Source: Coniferiporia sulphurascens
Taxonomy: Eukaryota > Basidiomycota > Agaricomycetes > Hymenochaetales > Hymenochaetaceae
DNA length: 64,000 nucleotides
Direction: 5' to 3'
Assembly (NCBI GenBank): GCA_002794785.1
Contig: NBBA01000002.1
Location: 62,001 to 126,000, forward strand
Under the pieces are notes generated by a model. That model did no database searches, had not been told where the DNA came from, and was given only the letters and a program-made list of their open reading frames with translations. Of this stretch, positions 1 to 10,934 are shown one piece after another (the stretch's first letter is position 1; every line of letters begins with the position of its first letter). A program made the position numbers and the translations under genes.

Positions 1-2233
1 GTACTAAAAATCCTCCAGTACCCTGACTATATTGCAGCTCCGAGTCCAAGCGCGCAGAATCGGAAGTAAGTGGCGTCGAAATATAGAATAATGGTTATGA
101 TTGAACGTTATTGCCCGTTTTTATAGCCGTACTTGCTTTTAGGACATATTTTATTTATAACTGTAGTTTTCTGATCGCCGGATAAGTCGTATTGACTCTG
201 ATTGCAGAGATCTCGATAAAGTTGGTGAGGAATGAGTCCCTGCTATCTCTGGCGAGACGAACTCTGACGAATTCTGTGAGATAGTTTGTCAACATGCGAG
301 GGGGACAAACATTTTCCCACCCGAATTGATTAGGTGCATCCGGTAATCGCACTTGAGAAGTAAGCCGACTCGTGATACATAATGGACTTCTTGGCGCTCA
401 TGAAAAATAGGAACTGTGTGGCTCGTTATGTCTGGACGCTTAAGCTCCTCTCAGGTGAGCCGCTTGGGCATGCGTTTCCTAACACTGCTTATAGTTTAAG
501 AAGATTTGGCCATACTTCCCAGTGCGTCTTTTGACAAAGTGGATGAACTGATTTCGCAAGAACTGGTCACTTGGCTTGCCCAGAAATCTGCGTTTCAAGT
601 CACACAGTCTACGCTGGTGCGATGGGGCTTCAAGCTGGACGGTTTTTTCATACTGTCTGCTTCGACGCCCAAGTTATTCAACTTCGCCCTGTTTCGTTCA
701 TGAATCGCATGCATGCATGAAGCTTTGTCACACGGCAAATAAAGAAATCGGCGCTGGGAAAAAACGACCATTCAGACGAAGTATGAGACACCGACTATCG
801 TGTCCATCGCAACACAGAAGACGCAGGCACATTCACCATATCGTTGGTAATACGTTGAGGAATGTCCTAAGAAACGGACTGGGCCATGAACTCGGCTCTT
901 GAAACGTTAGATGATGACGCGTCCAAAAATAGGTTAACCATCTATGGCTCTGCGATGAGAGCAACACAATGAGGTTTTGGAGAAGGAAGTGTCAAGAAAC
1001 CAAGCTCGACAAAATCGGAAGTAACGAAGAGAGGGTAAACGAGAGGTATTTCGGAACGCCTGACCCGAATGGAAGGAAAACTTCAAGTGCGTGGGTGACT
1101 AATCTATCTATGTTCGAACCGTGTGGCTAGTCGCTAGCCAGCAACGAGCATTCAGCAGCGCGGCCGCTAGGTCTCTACTGGCTTATTAAATGTTCATAGT
1201 TGCCTTCAGGGACACTACAGTCGGGTGCGTGTAAAGGTCGCGTCTCGGGATCTTCCGAAACGACCATATTTTGTAACTGTATCTAGTCCCTCAATATACC
1301 ATATAAGCCAATGAAACCCAAGATTAAAATAGCCATAAGGATCATTTATAAGACTTGTCGCTCAGAAGTTTGAAGTTTGGGGGGTGGGGAAATTTCCCGG
1401 GAAAATTTGACACTGAATATTTAAATATTTAAAAAATATTTAAATAATTACAAATACTCCATATACGGTAGCTTACGTGATTAGCGCCGCGCAGTTAGAG
1501 CGCAGCCAATGCGTCCCTAACCTCCTGTGTATTAGGTATACGGTGATGGGAATTGTACTTCTTGACTGTATATGCAGTCTGCACGAAGTCAAGTCCCTTG
1601 CTAAGGTAGATAATGGTTAGATAAGTAGATTAGTAGGTAATCAAGCCAGCCATATACCTGTATGAATCCATATAACACCAGCATTGCACTGTCACCGGCT
1701 CCATAAGTTCAAGCACTCAACTCCTCTTGGGCATTTTGGCTACACACAAGTGCTGGGTTGACTTAATCTGATGATTGTAGCATGCTAGTGCATTGCCTTG
1801 GCTTATTTTTTGGGGGGTTTTCTTTCAAAAATAATTTGACACTAATCTATTTTTAGAATGTCCTCAGAACATTCCGAAAAAAGGAGGTTTTGGCTATTTT
1901 GTCTACTTTTCTGTTTAAAATTTTCATCTTGGCCCGAAATTCGGAAAATTCCGGGCCCGGCAGAAGTGCGGCTTCTTAGCGCACCCGACTGTAGCATCCC
2001 GACACCAGCAACCAAGAGATACTTCTTCTCAGTCTTGCTGTGTCAGCTACGATTGTTTCAAGTCCCAAGCGCTGATCAAGGATCACCGGCAGCCACGAGC
2101 TTACTACTCCAAAAGTCGAACCTGTGCCTTGCCGCAAAATGCTGATTAATAAAACTTTCGCTTACAAACTCCCAATATTTCGAACACGTTCGATGATGTG
2201 GAAACCGAACGGGGCGGGGTCTAGCGACCGCAC
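1..2233. other. Intergenic, AT-rich, no gene recognised
   Basis: Only short ORFs without family resemblance are present. The DNA is AT-rich with a palindromic A/T stretch around 1420-1450 and G/T homopolymer runs near 1810. I see no splice-compatible coding signal on either strand up to the promoter of the first hydrolase. Confidence 0.6.
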
Positions 2234-2250
2234 ATCTGTACTTATAGCGG
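2234..2250 (+). promoter_or_regulatory. Conserved core-promoter-like block of hydrolase 1
   Basis: The 17-mer ATCTGTACTTATAGCGG lies about 40 bp before the start codon. A 15/17 match, ATCTGTATTTAAAGCGG, occurs at the matching place before hydrolase 2 (7229-7245). It contains a TATA-like TTATAG/TTTAAAG element. Conservation between duplicated genes may simply reflect recent duplication, so promoter function is inferred. Confidence 0.45.
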
Positions 2251-2290
2251 TATTATGGATTATGGACGCAACGACCGAACGGTTGACAAC

Positions 2291-3318
2291 ATGGCCCCAA
2301 ATTCGCAGTTCATCACCTCGTCAGACGGCGCCAAAATCTATGCCAACGCTACAGGAAACCCCGATAAGCCTAGCATCGTCTTCGTACACGGCCTGTCCTA
2401 CAGTAGCGTTGTCTTCGACAACATTTTCTCCGATGAAAGATTCAGCAAAGAGTTCTACCTAGTAGGCGTACAGTCAAAGGTGGAGCCTGCCGTATTTTGC
2501 TGATAATTCCATCAGGTCCGATACGATACGAGAGGCCATGGACGAAGTGCGAAGCCAGACACAACGGAGGGCTACTTGTCAAAGCTCTTTGCGGACGATT
2601 TTGCAGCTATAAAGAAAGCATTTGGCTTGCGCAGACCCATCCTTGTCGGCTGGTAGCTACCTTATTTAAAAATATATTTACTACTTTCTGACAAAAATTC
2701 GCAACGGCAGGAGTCTCGGTGGTAAGTAGACCTACTACTCGCCTCCAACTACCATTAATCTTTCTCTCTCAAGCTACTATCGCAGCCGACATAGCATCTT
2801 ATCTTCCTGATGATACCCTGGCCGCGATTGTCCACCTCAATGGGATGCCATATATGGGACCCATCTTACAGCGTAGCAACACACCTACAATGGTCAGCGC
2901 ATTACCCGGACTCCTCTGTGAGGACTCCGTGCAGGCGTCCGTCAAATCCATCTCCGATTTCTTCGATGCGCAATTTATAGACCCACCGACAATTCCGTGG
3001 GAGCTCAAATGTCTTTGGATAGGAATGGCATTTTCCCAAACCCCTGCACACAGGACACTCATCTCGACACGCGCGCAGGATCCAACCAGACTTCTGGAAC
3101 TCGGCAAAAACGGACTCCCTCTGCTTATCGTAAATGGCACTAAAGACAGGCTCATAAATAGCGAAGTTATTGTTGCAGAGATGCAATTACATTTCAAGAA
3201 CCTGGAAGTCACCCGGATCGAGAAAGGCGGAGGTCATGCGGTCTTTTATGAAAATGCTGATGAGGTTATGGATGCAATTACCAAATTTGCGGTCAGGGTG
3301 CATTCTACGATTGGGTGA
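2291..3318 (+). CDS. Alpha/beta-hydrolase 1 (tandem paralogue)
   Basis: Small alpha/beta-fold hydrolase of the haloperoxidase/esterase-like group, 287 aa after splicing. Exons are 2291-2461, 2516-2652, 2711-2721 (11 bp) and 2774-3318; the sum is 864 bp. The HG oxyanion motif is at residues 33-34 (FVHGLS). The nucleophile elbow GWSLGG puts Ser at about 104, split across three exons, with the 11-bp exon coding most of it. Acid Asp is in VNGTKDRLI and the base His in GGGHAVFYE, so the triad is complete. The start MAPNSQ is shared by the paralogues at 7280 and (as MTPNSQ) 9062. The substrate is unknown; proximity to aromatic tailoring genes suggests an ester or beta-keto hydrolysis role, but this is a guess. 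Confidence 0.85.
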
Positions 3319-3777
3319 TCTAATTCCCGGCTCTAGTGCAGAGCGCACCGAGCTCATCAATCCGCTTTCGCTAATAGTTTCAATTTATGTTGCAATACTA
3401 GCGCCCATGTGATATATTAACTAGTCAGTGGAGTAGTTAACTTATGGGTCCTCCGAGTCTCCGTTTTGTTATCCCAGTGCTCCGTATTTGGATGTAATTC
3501 GGCTCTAAGGCGACTGCTTTTCCTGATGCTTGCAGTGAATGTGTTTCAATATCACACAGAGTTTGTCCTTTCGGGGTCGCCTTTTTACCTCGCGTGCGCT
3601 TTGTAATCCACAAAAGTACACGTATTTTAGACTCAGGGAAATCGGTGTTTGTTGGAATTCGGCAAGCTCCGGTTCAACCCGGAGTAGGATTGTATAGTTT
3701 AGTGGATCAAATTTCCTACTATAGCATATAGCCCATTTCTTTTTCTTATTCTTTCTAACGCGCATATACGCACCTCA

Positions 3778-3907
3778 CGCTCGACCAACCGAGCGCTGAG
3801 GTACGCTGCATTGTTTTGCGTTTTGGTTACTTCCTTTACTTATCTATTGCCTAGATTATATTTAGGTATTTACTTCCTTGTAAACGCTCGACCAACCGAG
3901 CGCTGAG
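3778..3907. repeat. Identical 23-bp direct repeats 107 bp apart
   Basis: The 23-mer starting CGCTCGACCAACCGAGCG and ending CTGAG occurs at 3778-3800 and 3885-3907. Each unit is itself a small hairpin (CGCTCG, 6-nt loop, CGAGCG). The adjacent sequence ATTATATTTAG is also repeated (about 3855 and 3909). The reverse complement looks like a tRNA D-arm, but no complete tRNA can be folded around it. Confidence 0.6.
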
Positions 3908-4021
3908 ATTATATTTAGTTTAATAGTGTTTTGATACATTTCATTCACTGATACAAGTACATGCGCTCTCGGTCCGTCAGACTTAGTAAACAAACGCTAA
4001 AAAGGATCTCTGTATTCTACA

Positions 4022-4286
4022 GGTGGATATAATTAGTTACGCTGCACCCAAAAATGGAAGATGTTTCCCATCACCCAGTCCACCATTGAAAATTTAATGG
4101 AAGTGCTTGCCATTGGTATCAATGCTTCTTATACTGTCACGGTATCTACGGAGTTTATGTGTACGCAGAACATTGTGAGTGTTCAATTTTGTAGCATATA
4201 AGCTTGTCAAATAAATTCACAATCACGTTTTGGCTGATGGGAAACTCTTTCCATCTATAGGTGCGGCATAACTAACTATATCCACC
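4022..4286. mobile_element. MITE-like element with 51-bp terminal inverted repeats
   Basis: Two 51-bp arms (4022-4072 and 4236-4286) are inverted copies matching at 42 of 51 positions, beginning GGTGGATATA and ending TATATCCACC. The 163-bp interior has no ORF. A short non-coding body with long inverted ends is what a non-autonomous DNA transposon (MITE) looks like. I could not define a convincing target-site duplication, so the family is not assigned. Confidence 0.7.
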
Positions 4287-6190
4287 AATACCCAACTTGC
4301 AATTTTCCTCACTCTGTCAGCGGAGAGGACATTCATACAGGCTTTGCCGGAGACTTTACCGGCAAACAGATAGTGTCCTGTTTTTGGACGAAGTTTGCGA
4401 GCTGCTGCACGATCATGATAATCCTCTAGAACGTCGGCGGCGTAGCCGCATCGTGGCTTAGGACCCCAACTCCCGGGCCACGGTTCACGTCAAGCGTCAT
4501 ACGTGGTAAGTAGTAGATCGTCGAATCCTCCTCCTCGTCTGATCAAGCACGCGACAGAGCATTCAGCTTTTAGAGTTTATACCGTCCTCATAGACGGAAT
4601 GCGGCCTTAAAGTTAGGAAAGGATAGATTGCCGCTGTGAAGGCAATGCGTTTGTTACACACTTAAACAGTTCGTTGAGTTTCTTTTTGCTCTATCTTCCC
4701 TCGACCGTCGGCGTCGACCTGATGCCAAAGGGGACAAATTGTATAAAACGTAATAGACATCTTCCTTACATGTTTTTGAAGTCTAGTGAAAGTCAGGGTT
4801 TATCTCGCTAGGTAGGGGGTCGAACCGATGTTTCTTTCAAACGCCCTCAAGACTGTGATACCCCGAAACACAAGGAACGCATAGAGCAGACAGAAAAAGA
4901 AAAATGTCAGTACAAAGGGCACCGCGAGCATTGTACTGAGGAATTAGGTCTTAGGAGCCTGCAAAAGACACGTAGTATTTTATCGAACCTAACCGTGAGG
5001 AAATGATGTTTACCCCTATTTTTTTTCATCGGCGGAAAAGTCACCATTTTGCCGCTCTAAGAAACAGAAACAAGGCCCGGAGATGATTATGCCGCAAAAT
5101 CCTGAATATACGGAGCTCGAGTCAATTTGTGGCTTCAAGAACACGTCCCGCTAGTGTCCATTTTTCACTACGGCAGCAGCTTTTGAAACGCGTTCCTGGT
5201 TCCAAATCTGCGTTGTAGTTTCCATTCTTGTCGAACCTAGTTGAATGACATTACTTACACAACATTCTATGCAAGAAAGGGGTTCCCGGGTGAGGCCTGG
5301 CTGATAAGCCTAAGGAATGTCAAATGGCAGGGGGGTACCTGGGTTGCCAACGTGGAGACACTCTCGGATAATCAGTGAGCCCTGAAGATCTTGGTCATTA
5401 TGAGCATTATGTTCAATATCAACCCCCTATAATTGAGCGTCAAATGTTGACTCATGGAATATCGTTTGCTCGATCTCCTCGTCGCTATTATAATCGAGTG
5501 AAACCGCATCACCAAATATCGCCCCAACTTCCTTGGAATATCCTCCGGAAGGCGACAATAAAGACATTCCAGCATTAATAGTGCAGCCAAGAGATCTCGA
5601 ATTGACTCCAGTCCAGAGAATACTCGCTCAGATTTAGCGCCCAATTAGGAGATATAGTCCTTATTGGAGAGATGAGTTAACACGTGGTAGCCCAATTCAA
5701 AGAAAGAGTCGACGTTGTGGTTTACCCGCAACGTCCACAAGCTGTAACGGATTCATAAAGTCGGCGGTAGGTTGCGCCCATCACTAGCTCAGGAGTTAGG
5801 TATAACCTATTGAGCACGGAAACATCCGACGTTCGGCACTTCCACTCTTTCTGAAATATTCAATAAGTTGGGGTTCCTTTCTATTCAAATCCGATGATAC
5901 GATGCGAGAAACAAAAGCCGTAAACGTGTAAGTGCGGTAAGATTATGATGGTGGAGATTATGCAATGCAAAAGACGGGACGGAAACCAAACAAAGGGACA
6001 GACAATGGCGTTCAATTTTTTCAGCCCCAAAAACCATCTCCCATTCAGCCGTCAACACCCACCCCTTCCCTCTCCCAGGCCGCCTCCTTCCTCCTTCCTT
6101 CACCCTGCCACCTTCCCAGGCACCCTTCCGTCCCTACCAAGCGTATTGTGGAGTCGGGGTCCATATTGTGAGCCGGATAGACGTTCCGGT

Positions 6191-6514
6191 CTACTCCTGG
6201 ATTTTTGCAAGGACCTCCGCGTCACGGAAAAGATGGTACTCTTCCTCGCCAACTTTAATAGAATTGCCGCCCCAGCCAGGGAGGAGGACGCGGTCTCCGG
6301 CCTTGACGGAGGTTGGGACAATTTTTCCATTCTTGTCTGGTGCACCGGGGCCGACGGAGATGACAGTCGCCTCGGGGAGTGGGCTAGTTGTCGAACTAGA
6401 CGGCAAGAAGATTCCCGTCGCGGTTTTGGTCTCAGGCTTGAAGCGCTGGACAAGGACGCGGTCAAGGAGTGGAATGACCGCTTTGATCGACTTGAATGTT
6501 GCCTGAGATGTCAT
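6191..6514 (-). CDS. HSP10: 10-kDa mitochondrial chaperonin (HSP10/GroES)
   Basis: Single-exon co-chaperonin of 107 aa that caps HSP60 in the mitochondrial matrix. The GroES fold is clear throughout: N-terminal VIPLLDRVLVQR, mobile loop TATGIFLPS, VISVGPG, then GDRVLLPGWGGNSIKV and a C-terminal HLFRDAEVLAKI. Length equals the family's usual size. The start MTSQATFKS was chosen because it fits the family N-terminus; the reading frame runs 35 codons further upstream but that extension is hydrophobic and not family-like. A single-copy housekeeping gene sitting between hydrolase paralogues 1 and 2 shows the hydrolase array is interrupted by unrelated sequence. Confidence 0.95.
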   Translation of the reverse strand: MTSQATFKSIKAVIPLLDRVLVQRFKPETKTATGIFLPSSSTTSPLPEATVISVGPGAPDKNGKIVPTSVKAGDRVLLPGWGGNSIKVGEEEYHLFRDAEVLAKIQE

Positions 6515-6703
6515 TGTTACGAGGTATGAATAGAGAAAAGAGGATGAGAAGAGCTGAAGCAGTGAAGCCCGAGCAAAATGGTGTACAGGTAGCGAGACAA
6601 GGAAAAAAAGAAAGAACATACCGGGAACGCGTGACCTAATTCCGAGAGTTGACTAGCCACGTGATAATTTCAAACTGGGGTGCCGCCAAAAATTGAAATT
6701 GCC

Positions 6704-6729
6704 ACTTCCAAAGTTCAACTTGAAACTTC
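6704..6729 (-). promoter_or_regulatory. Possible heat-shock element upstream of HSP10
   Basis: About 190-215 bp before the HSP10 start lies a cluster of TTC/GAA units: TTC at 6706 and 6714, GAA at 6722 and TTC at 6727. The pair GAAACTTC has the canonical 2-nt spacing of an HSF half-site pair; the other spacings are not standard. Position and gene fit; binding is inferred. Confidence 0.35.
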
Positions 6730-6730
6730 G

Positions 6731-6825
6731 ATTTTTTGCGCTAGACAGTGGCGTTTCTGGCTGGCTGCTGGCGGTCGCCGACCGCCAGCAGCCAGCCAGA
6801 AACGCCGCCATCTAGCGCGAAAAGT
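6731..6825. repeat. Near-perfect 95-bp palindrome (47-bp arms)
   Basis: Positions 6731-6777 and 6779-6825 are reverse complements around a single central base (C at 6778). The inner 27 bp are perfect. Over the whole 47-bp arm only two non-wobble mismatches occur (near 6746-6747 / 6809-6810) and three G:T-type pairs. The inner arm is built from TGGCTGGCTGCTGGCGG. It lies between HSP10 and hydrolase 2. It could be a foldback or MITE remnant, or a cruciform-forming element. Confidence 0.85.
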
Positions 6826-7228
6826 TGTATCGGCACGAAACTGACGGAGGTGACCATCATTTTGGGAATTGTGCTATTTTTTACTGCTTCGCTTCTTATC
6901 CGACATATACCCCCGTAACTTCAGTTAGAAGCGCTTTATCTCAGGAGTTGCACTTCCGAACTTCTAACTGCGATGTTTTCGTTTGCAACGAGGAGTGGAA
7001 AACGGGATTAGGGGCTCCCTCGTCTTGGAAGGGGCTACTCAATGACTAAATTGTAAGTTTAGGACTCCATCCAGAGTGACGGATAACCAATTCGTCCAGG
7101 TGTTTTAAGGTTCCGACGTGCATCTGATTGACATCTTTTTTGCGATCATTGAAGTTCAGAAAAAGACACGGTATCCATTGCATGGTGGGCAAGGTTGCCG
7201 ACATAAATACAAATTAGGTTTCAGCGAG

Positions 7229-7245
7229 ATCTGTATTTAAAGCGG
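7229..7245 (+). promoter_or_regulatory. Conserved core-promoter-like block of hydrolase 2
   Basis: ATCTGTATTTAAAGCGG, 35 bp before the start codon, matches the block before hydrolase 1 at 15 of 17 positions. The TTTAAAG core is TATA-like. Confidence 0.45.
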
Positions 7246-7279
7246 CCTCTCCCAGTTGAGGGGGCATAAGCTAATCGAC

Positions 7280-8324
7280 ATGGCCCCAAACTCGCAGTAC
7301 ATCACCTCGTCAGACGGCGCCAAAATCTATGCCGACGCTACAGGAAACCCCGACAAGCCTAGCATCGTCTTCGTACACGGCTTGTCTTACAGTAGTGTCG
7401 TCTTTGACAGAATTTTCTCCGATGAAAGATTCAGCAATGAGTTTTACCTGGTAGGTGCAGTCCAAGTAGAGTCCACCGCAGATTGCTGATAAGTTCCATC
7501 AGGTCCGATACGACATGAGAGGCCATGGACGAAGCGCGAAGCCAGACACAATAGAGGGCTACTCCTCGACACTCTATGCGGACGACTTTGCAGCTGTCAA
7601 GAAAATATTCGGTTTACGCAAGCCTATCCTTGTTGGCTGGTAATTATCTTGACTACGTGTATTTCTTAACAAAAACCTGACGCTACTTCTGTTGTCTGTA
7701 GGAGTCTCGGTGGTTAGTATATACATACATCTTCACCTCTAAAGCTGCTACTAATCGCTCTACTTTTAAGCCACTGTCGCCGTTGATGTAGTGTCTCATC
7801 TCCCCGATGATACCATAGCCGGTATCGTCTACCTCAACCCAGTGCCTTACATCGGGTCTATCATACAACGTATCGGGACTCCTACAATCTATGACATACT
7901 CCCCAGACTCCTCTGCGAGGATTCCGTGCAAACATCCATCAAGGCCGTCGCTGATCTTTACGACGGGCTTTTTATGGACCCATCAACCATTCCGTGGGAG
8001 CTTAAATGCCTGTGGACGGGGATGGGAATTTGCCAAACCCCTGCACACAGGACGTTCGTCATGACACGCCCTCAGGATCCAAAGAAACTATTGGAACTCG
8101 GCGAGAATGGGTTCCCTTTGCTCATAGTAAATGGCACGGAAGACAAGATCGTTAGCAGCGATTTTGTCGTTGCGGAGATGCAACCACTTTTCAAGAACTT
8201 GGAACTCGCCTTGATTGAGAAAGGTGGTAGTCACGCAGTCTTCCATGAGAATCCCGAGGAAGTTATGGACAGGATTACTAAGTTCGCGGTCAGAGTTCAA
8301 GCTACGGTTGGTGTTTCCAATTGA
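7280..8324 (+). CDS. Alpha/beta-hydrolase 2 (tandem paralogue)
   Basis: Second copy, 290 aa. Exons are 7280-7450, 7503-7639, 7702-7712 (11 bp) and 7771-8324, with lengths 171/137/11/554 that mirror hydrolase 1 exactly in the first three exons. The nucleophile elbow again reads GWSLGG and is split by the micro-exon. The Asp motif is VNGTEDKIV and the His motif GGSHAVFHE, so the enzyme looks active. An in-frame ATG 24 bp upstream exists, but the MAPNSQ start shared with copy 1 is preferred. Sequence is closest to copy 1, so these two are the more recent duplicates. Confidence 0.85.
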
Positions 8325-8657
8325 TAACAGTGTATATCGCATGGGACTCATTAATCACTGTAGTGACCTTTCGCTGGAACCCAATTTTGCTTGAACACAT
8401 TGGTATTATATGTACATTAGACGCCGGCGCGGCTGGCACATTCGATTTTGTCGACCTAGCATCTTATGTATTTGGGTGTAACCTGGTGCCAATGGGAAGA
8501 GTTGTTCTGCTGCTACGCTGCTTGTTCTTTCATCGTTGCTTTTTTAAGTATGTGTGGGCTATGTAATCCGTTAATCACGAATTCAGCTGCCGTTCCCAAT
8601 GGAAGGACATCCGTTTCTGCTTAGAACACGCGTGTGACGGCTTCTTAAACTAAAGAG

Positions 8658-8999
8658 CCGGATTCGTCTTCGATCTCTACTTTACTCTCAAGTCTGGCCT
8701 AATACGGGGAGCAAACCCGAATATGGCTGCTTCTTGGATCCTTCTTGAAACTGTAGACTTTTTTGCTATTTATGATTCCATAATTGGCGTCTTCCATATT
8801 TTGGATAATATTTTGGATATGACGTGCTCCCACATTCCAAAAACAATGCAGTTAATGGATAGGCAGATACACTTCATTCAAAACGCGGAAAAGGCCACAG
8901 CAAATCACAAATGGTTAACCAAGTTTATGTCACAAAAGAACATGAGAAAAAACTAAATTCGGGTTTGTTCCCCGTGTGAGCCCGTTTCATCGAATCCGG
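8658..8999. mobile_element. Possible non-autonomous element with nested inverted repeats
   Basis: Outer arms CCGGATTCG (8658-8666) and CGAATCCGG (8991-8999), and inner 19-bp arms (8704-8722 and 8957-8975, one mismatch), frame a short AT-rich interior. The interior contains a 77-codon ORF of no recognised family. The layout resembles a short DNA-transposon derivative between hydrolase copies 2 and 3. Confidence 0.5.
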
Positions 9000-9061
9000 T
9001 GCTTTTACACCAGGCAGGCATTTAAGACCAGCTCATCGAGACGTTACAGTCCGAAACCGAC

Positions 9062-10114
9062 ATGACCCCGAACTCACAACTGATCACCTCTTCTGACGGC
9101 GAAAAGATTTATGCAGACGCCGTTGGAGACCCCACTAAACCCAGTATCGTCTTCATACACGGATTCTCTCTGAGTGCTGCTGTCTTCGATATCATTTTTT
9201 CCGATGACAAATACAAGAGCGATTTCTACTTGGTATCAGTATTTCTGCAATTTATAGCGCTTCTGCTAATACATCAAATTGCACAAGGTCCGATACGATA
9301 TGAGGGGTCATGGTCGGAGCGCAAAGCCAGATACGATAGAAGGATACTCTTCGAAGCTATACGCGGATGACTTTGCTGCTGTAAAGAAGACTTTCAATCT
9401 GGAGAAGCCTTTTGTAGTTGGATGGTTGGTGTTTTCCTTTAACGCCATGTAATTTTCTAACGCCGGTTTCTACTCCAGGAGCTTGGGGGGTACGTGTGGA
9501 TCCGCTATCAGTCACTCCATAACAGTTGGTCTGAGCGTTTGCTGTGTGAACTTCTAGGCACTGTCGTGGCTGATATAGCTTCCCACCTCCCTGATGATTC
9601 AATTGCCGGCGTCGTTTATCTCTGCTCGCTACCTTATGTCGACGAAGCCGTGATGCAGCGTGTCGCCACCCCGATCGTCTTGAATTTAATCGCTGCATCT
9701 TTCCGCGAAGATTCAGTCGAAACGTTCGTCAAGAACACCTCCGATTTTTTCGACTCGCTCTTCATAGATCCAGCGACTATCCCTTGGGAGACAAAATGCC
9801 TTTGGACCGGAATGGCCGCATGCCAGACTCCCACGCATAGGAAGTTCGTCCTGTCGCGTACCCAGGATCCAGCGAGACTATTGGAGCTCGGTGGAAAGGG
9901 TTTGCCTCTACTTATTGTTCACGGAGTGGAGGACAGGCAAATCGTTGGAGAGGCAGTTGCAGCAGTAATGAAGCCAATTTTCAAAGACCTGGAAATCGCC
10001 ATGATCAAGAAGGGCGGTAGCCATGCTGTGTTTTACGAGAATACCGAGGAAGTTATGGATAGAATTACGAAGTTTACGTTAAGAGTACGTACTTCCGTTG
10101 GTACCGCTCCCTGA
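9062..10114 (+). CDS. Alpha/beta-hydrolase 3 (tandem paralogue)
   Basis: Third copy, 291 aa, more diverged. Exons are 9062-9232, 9288-9424, 9479-9489 (11 bp) and 9558-10114. The first three exon lengths (171/137/11) are identical to copies 1 and 2. The elbow is GWSLGG, the acid is in VHGVEDRQI and the His in GGSHAVFYE. N-terminus MTPNSQLITSSDG aligns with the others. A TTTAAGA element lies about 40 bp upstream of the ATG. Function is presumably related to the other copies; divergence suggests either an older duplication or a different substrate. Confidence 0.85.
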
Positions 10115-10934
10115 TCCTATCATTCTCAGTATTATGTACGCACGGAGCTTGCAAAGCACGGCGGCAGTCCCTGGTAAAAGTCTTCCCAGTCTCCCGGAAG
10201 GGAAGAACATAGTTTTTGACGTTGTACTCACCTTTTCGCATCACCTTTCGAATTGTACCATGTAGGAGTGTGCACACATCTACTGTATGACTTGTATCGA
10301 TCATAAAAAAGCTTGAATTCCAGTTTAATCGTCGGCAATATCCGTCATCTTTAAAGCTCCGATCGGCGATACGCGCGTTATGGGTGTGCTATCTTCTGCC
10401 AGTAAAACGACCACCATTGATTTATTTGCCATCTGTTATTTGAAAGATCGCTAATTATGTAGTTAACAGGACTCAGCGAAGCCTGCGAAAAAAACGTTGC
10501 ATGTGCACACATTTCAAAACGTGCAACACTCTTGGACAGGTGCTTCCCTTAATCTTCCTCCAAATTGATGAAGTCCCGTACCGAACGTACGTATACATAT
10601 ACACTCGCCCGGGCCGCTGTCCGATATGATTGACTTGCCCTTCGATCCAATCCGAATGAGCTCGGGCTTTCATCTCCAAGTCATCCTGAGGACCTCAGAG
10701 AGGGTTACACGTGTATTATTAACTTAACTATGCATGCGCTGCCCCCACCCAAAACCAGTTCAAAGCTTTTAAGGTCGTTGCCTGCAACACATTTGGTACT
10801 CCGGCCCAGACGTGCCACACGTAATGAGGTACTCCAGCTTCTGCAATGGACCCTGCCATTAGCCGAAGCTCCTTTCAAAGATGAGGATGTATCTTCGACC
10901 TGGTCTTCCCAGCTCATAAAGTTAACCTCTTTCA
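10115..10934. other. Intergenic, nothing recognised
   Basis: Contains short unassigned ORFs only. I see no family motif, RNA gene or clear repeat before the start of the inverted repeat family. Confidence 0.5.

Larger units (their letters stand above)
3319..6190. other. Long intergenic region with repeats
   Basis: No intact gene is recognised. It holds a 23-bp direct repeat, a MITE-like inverted-repeat element (both listed separately) and an unassigned 90-codon ORF on the minus strand at 5372-5644 with no recognised motif. A pyrimidine-rich stretch at 6050-6115 flanks the 3' end of HSP10. Confidence 0.5.

Noticed and set aside
3660..3910. tRNA or tRNA-derived SINE
   Set aside because: A T-arm-like hairpin (CTCCGGTTCAACCCGGAG) and D-arm-like repeats exist, but lie on opposite strands and no cloverleaf can be assembled.
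5945..6529. 194-codon plus-strand ORF
   Set aside because: Antisense shadow of HSP10 with low-complexity Pro/Ser sequence in its non-overlapping part.
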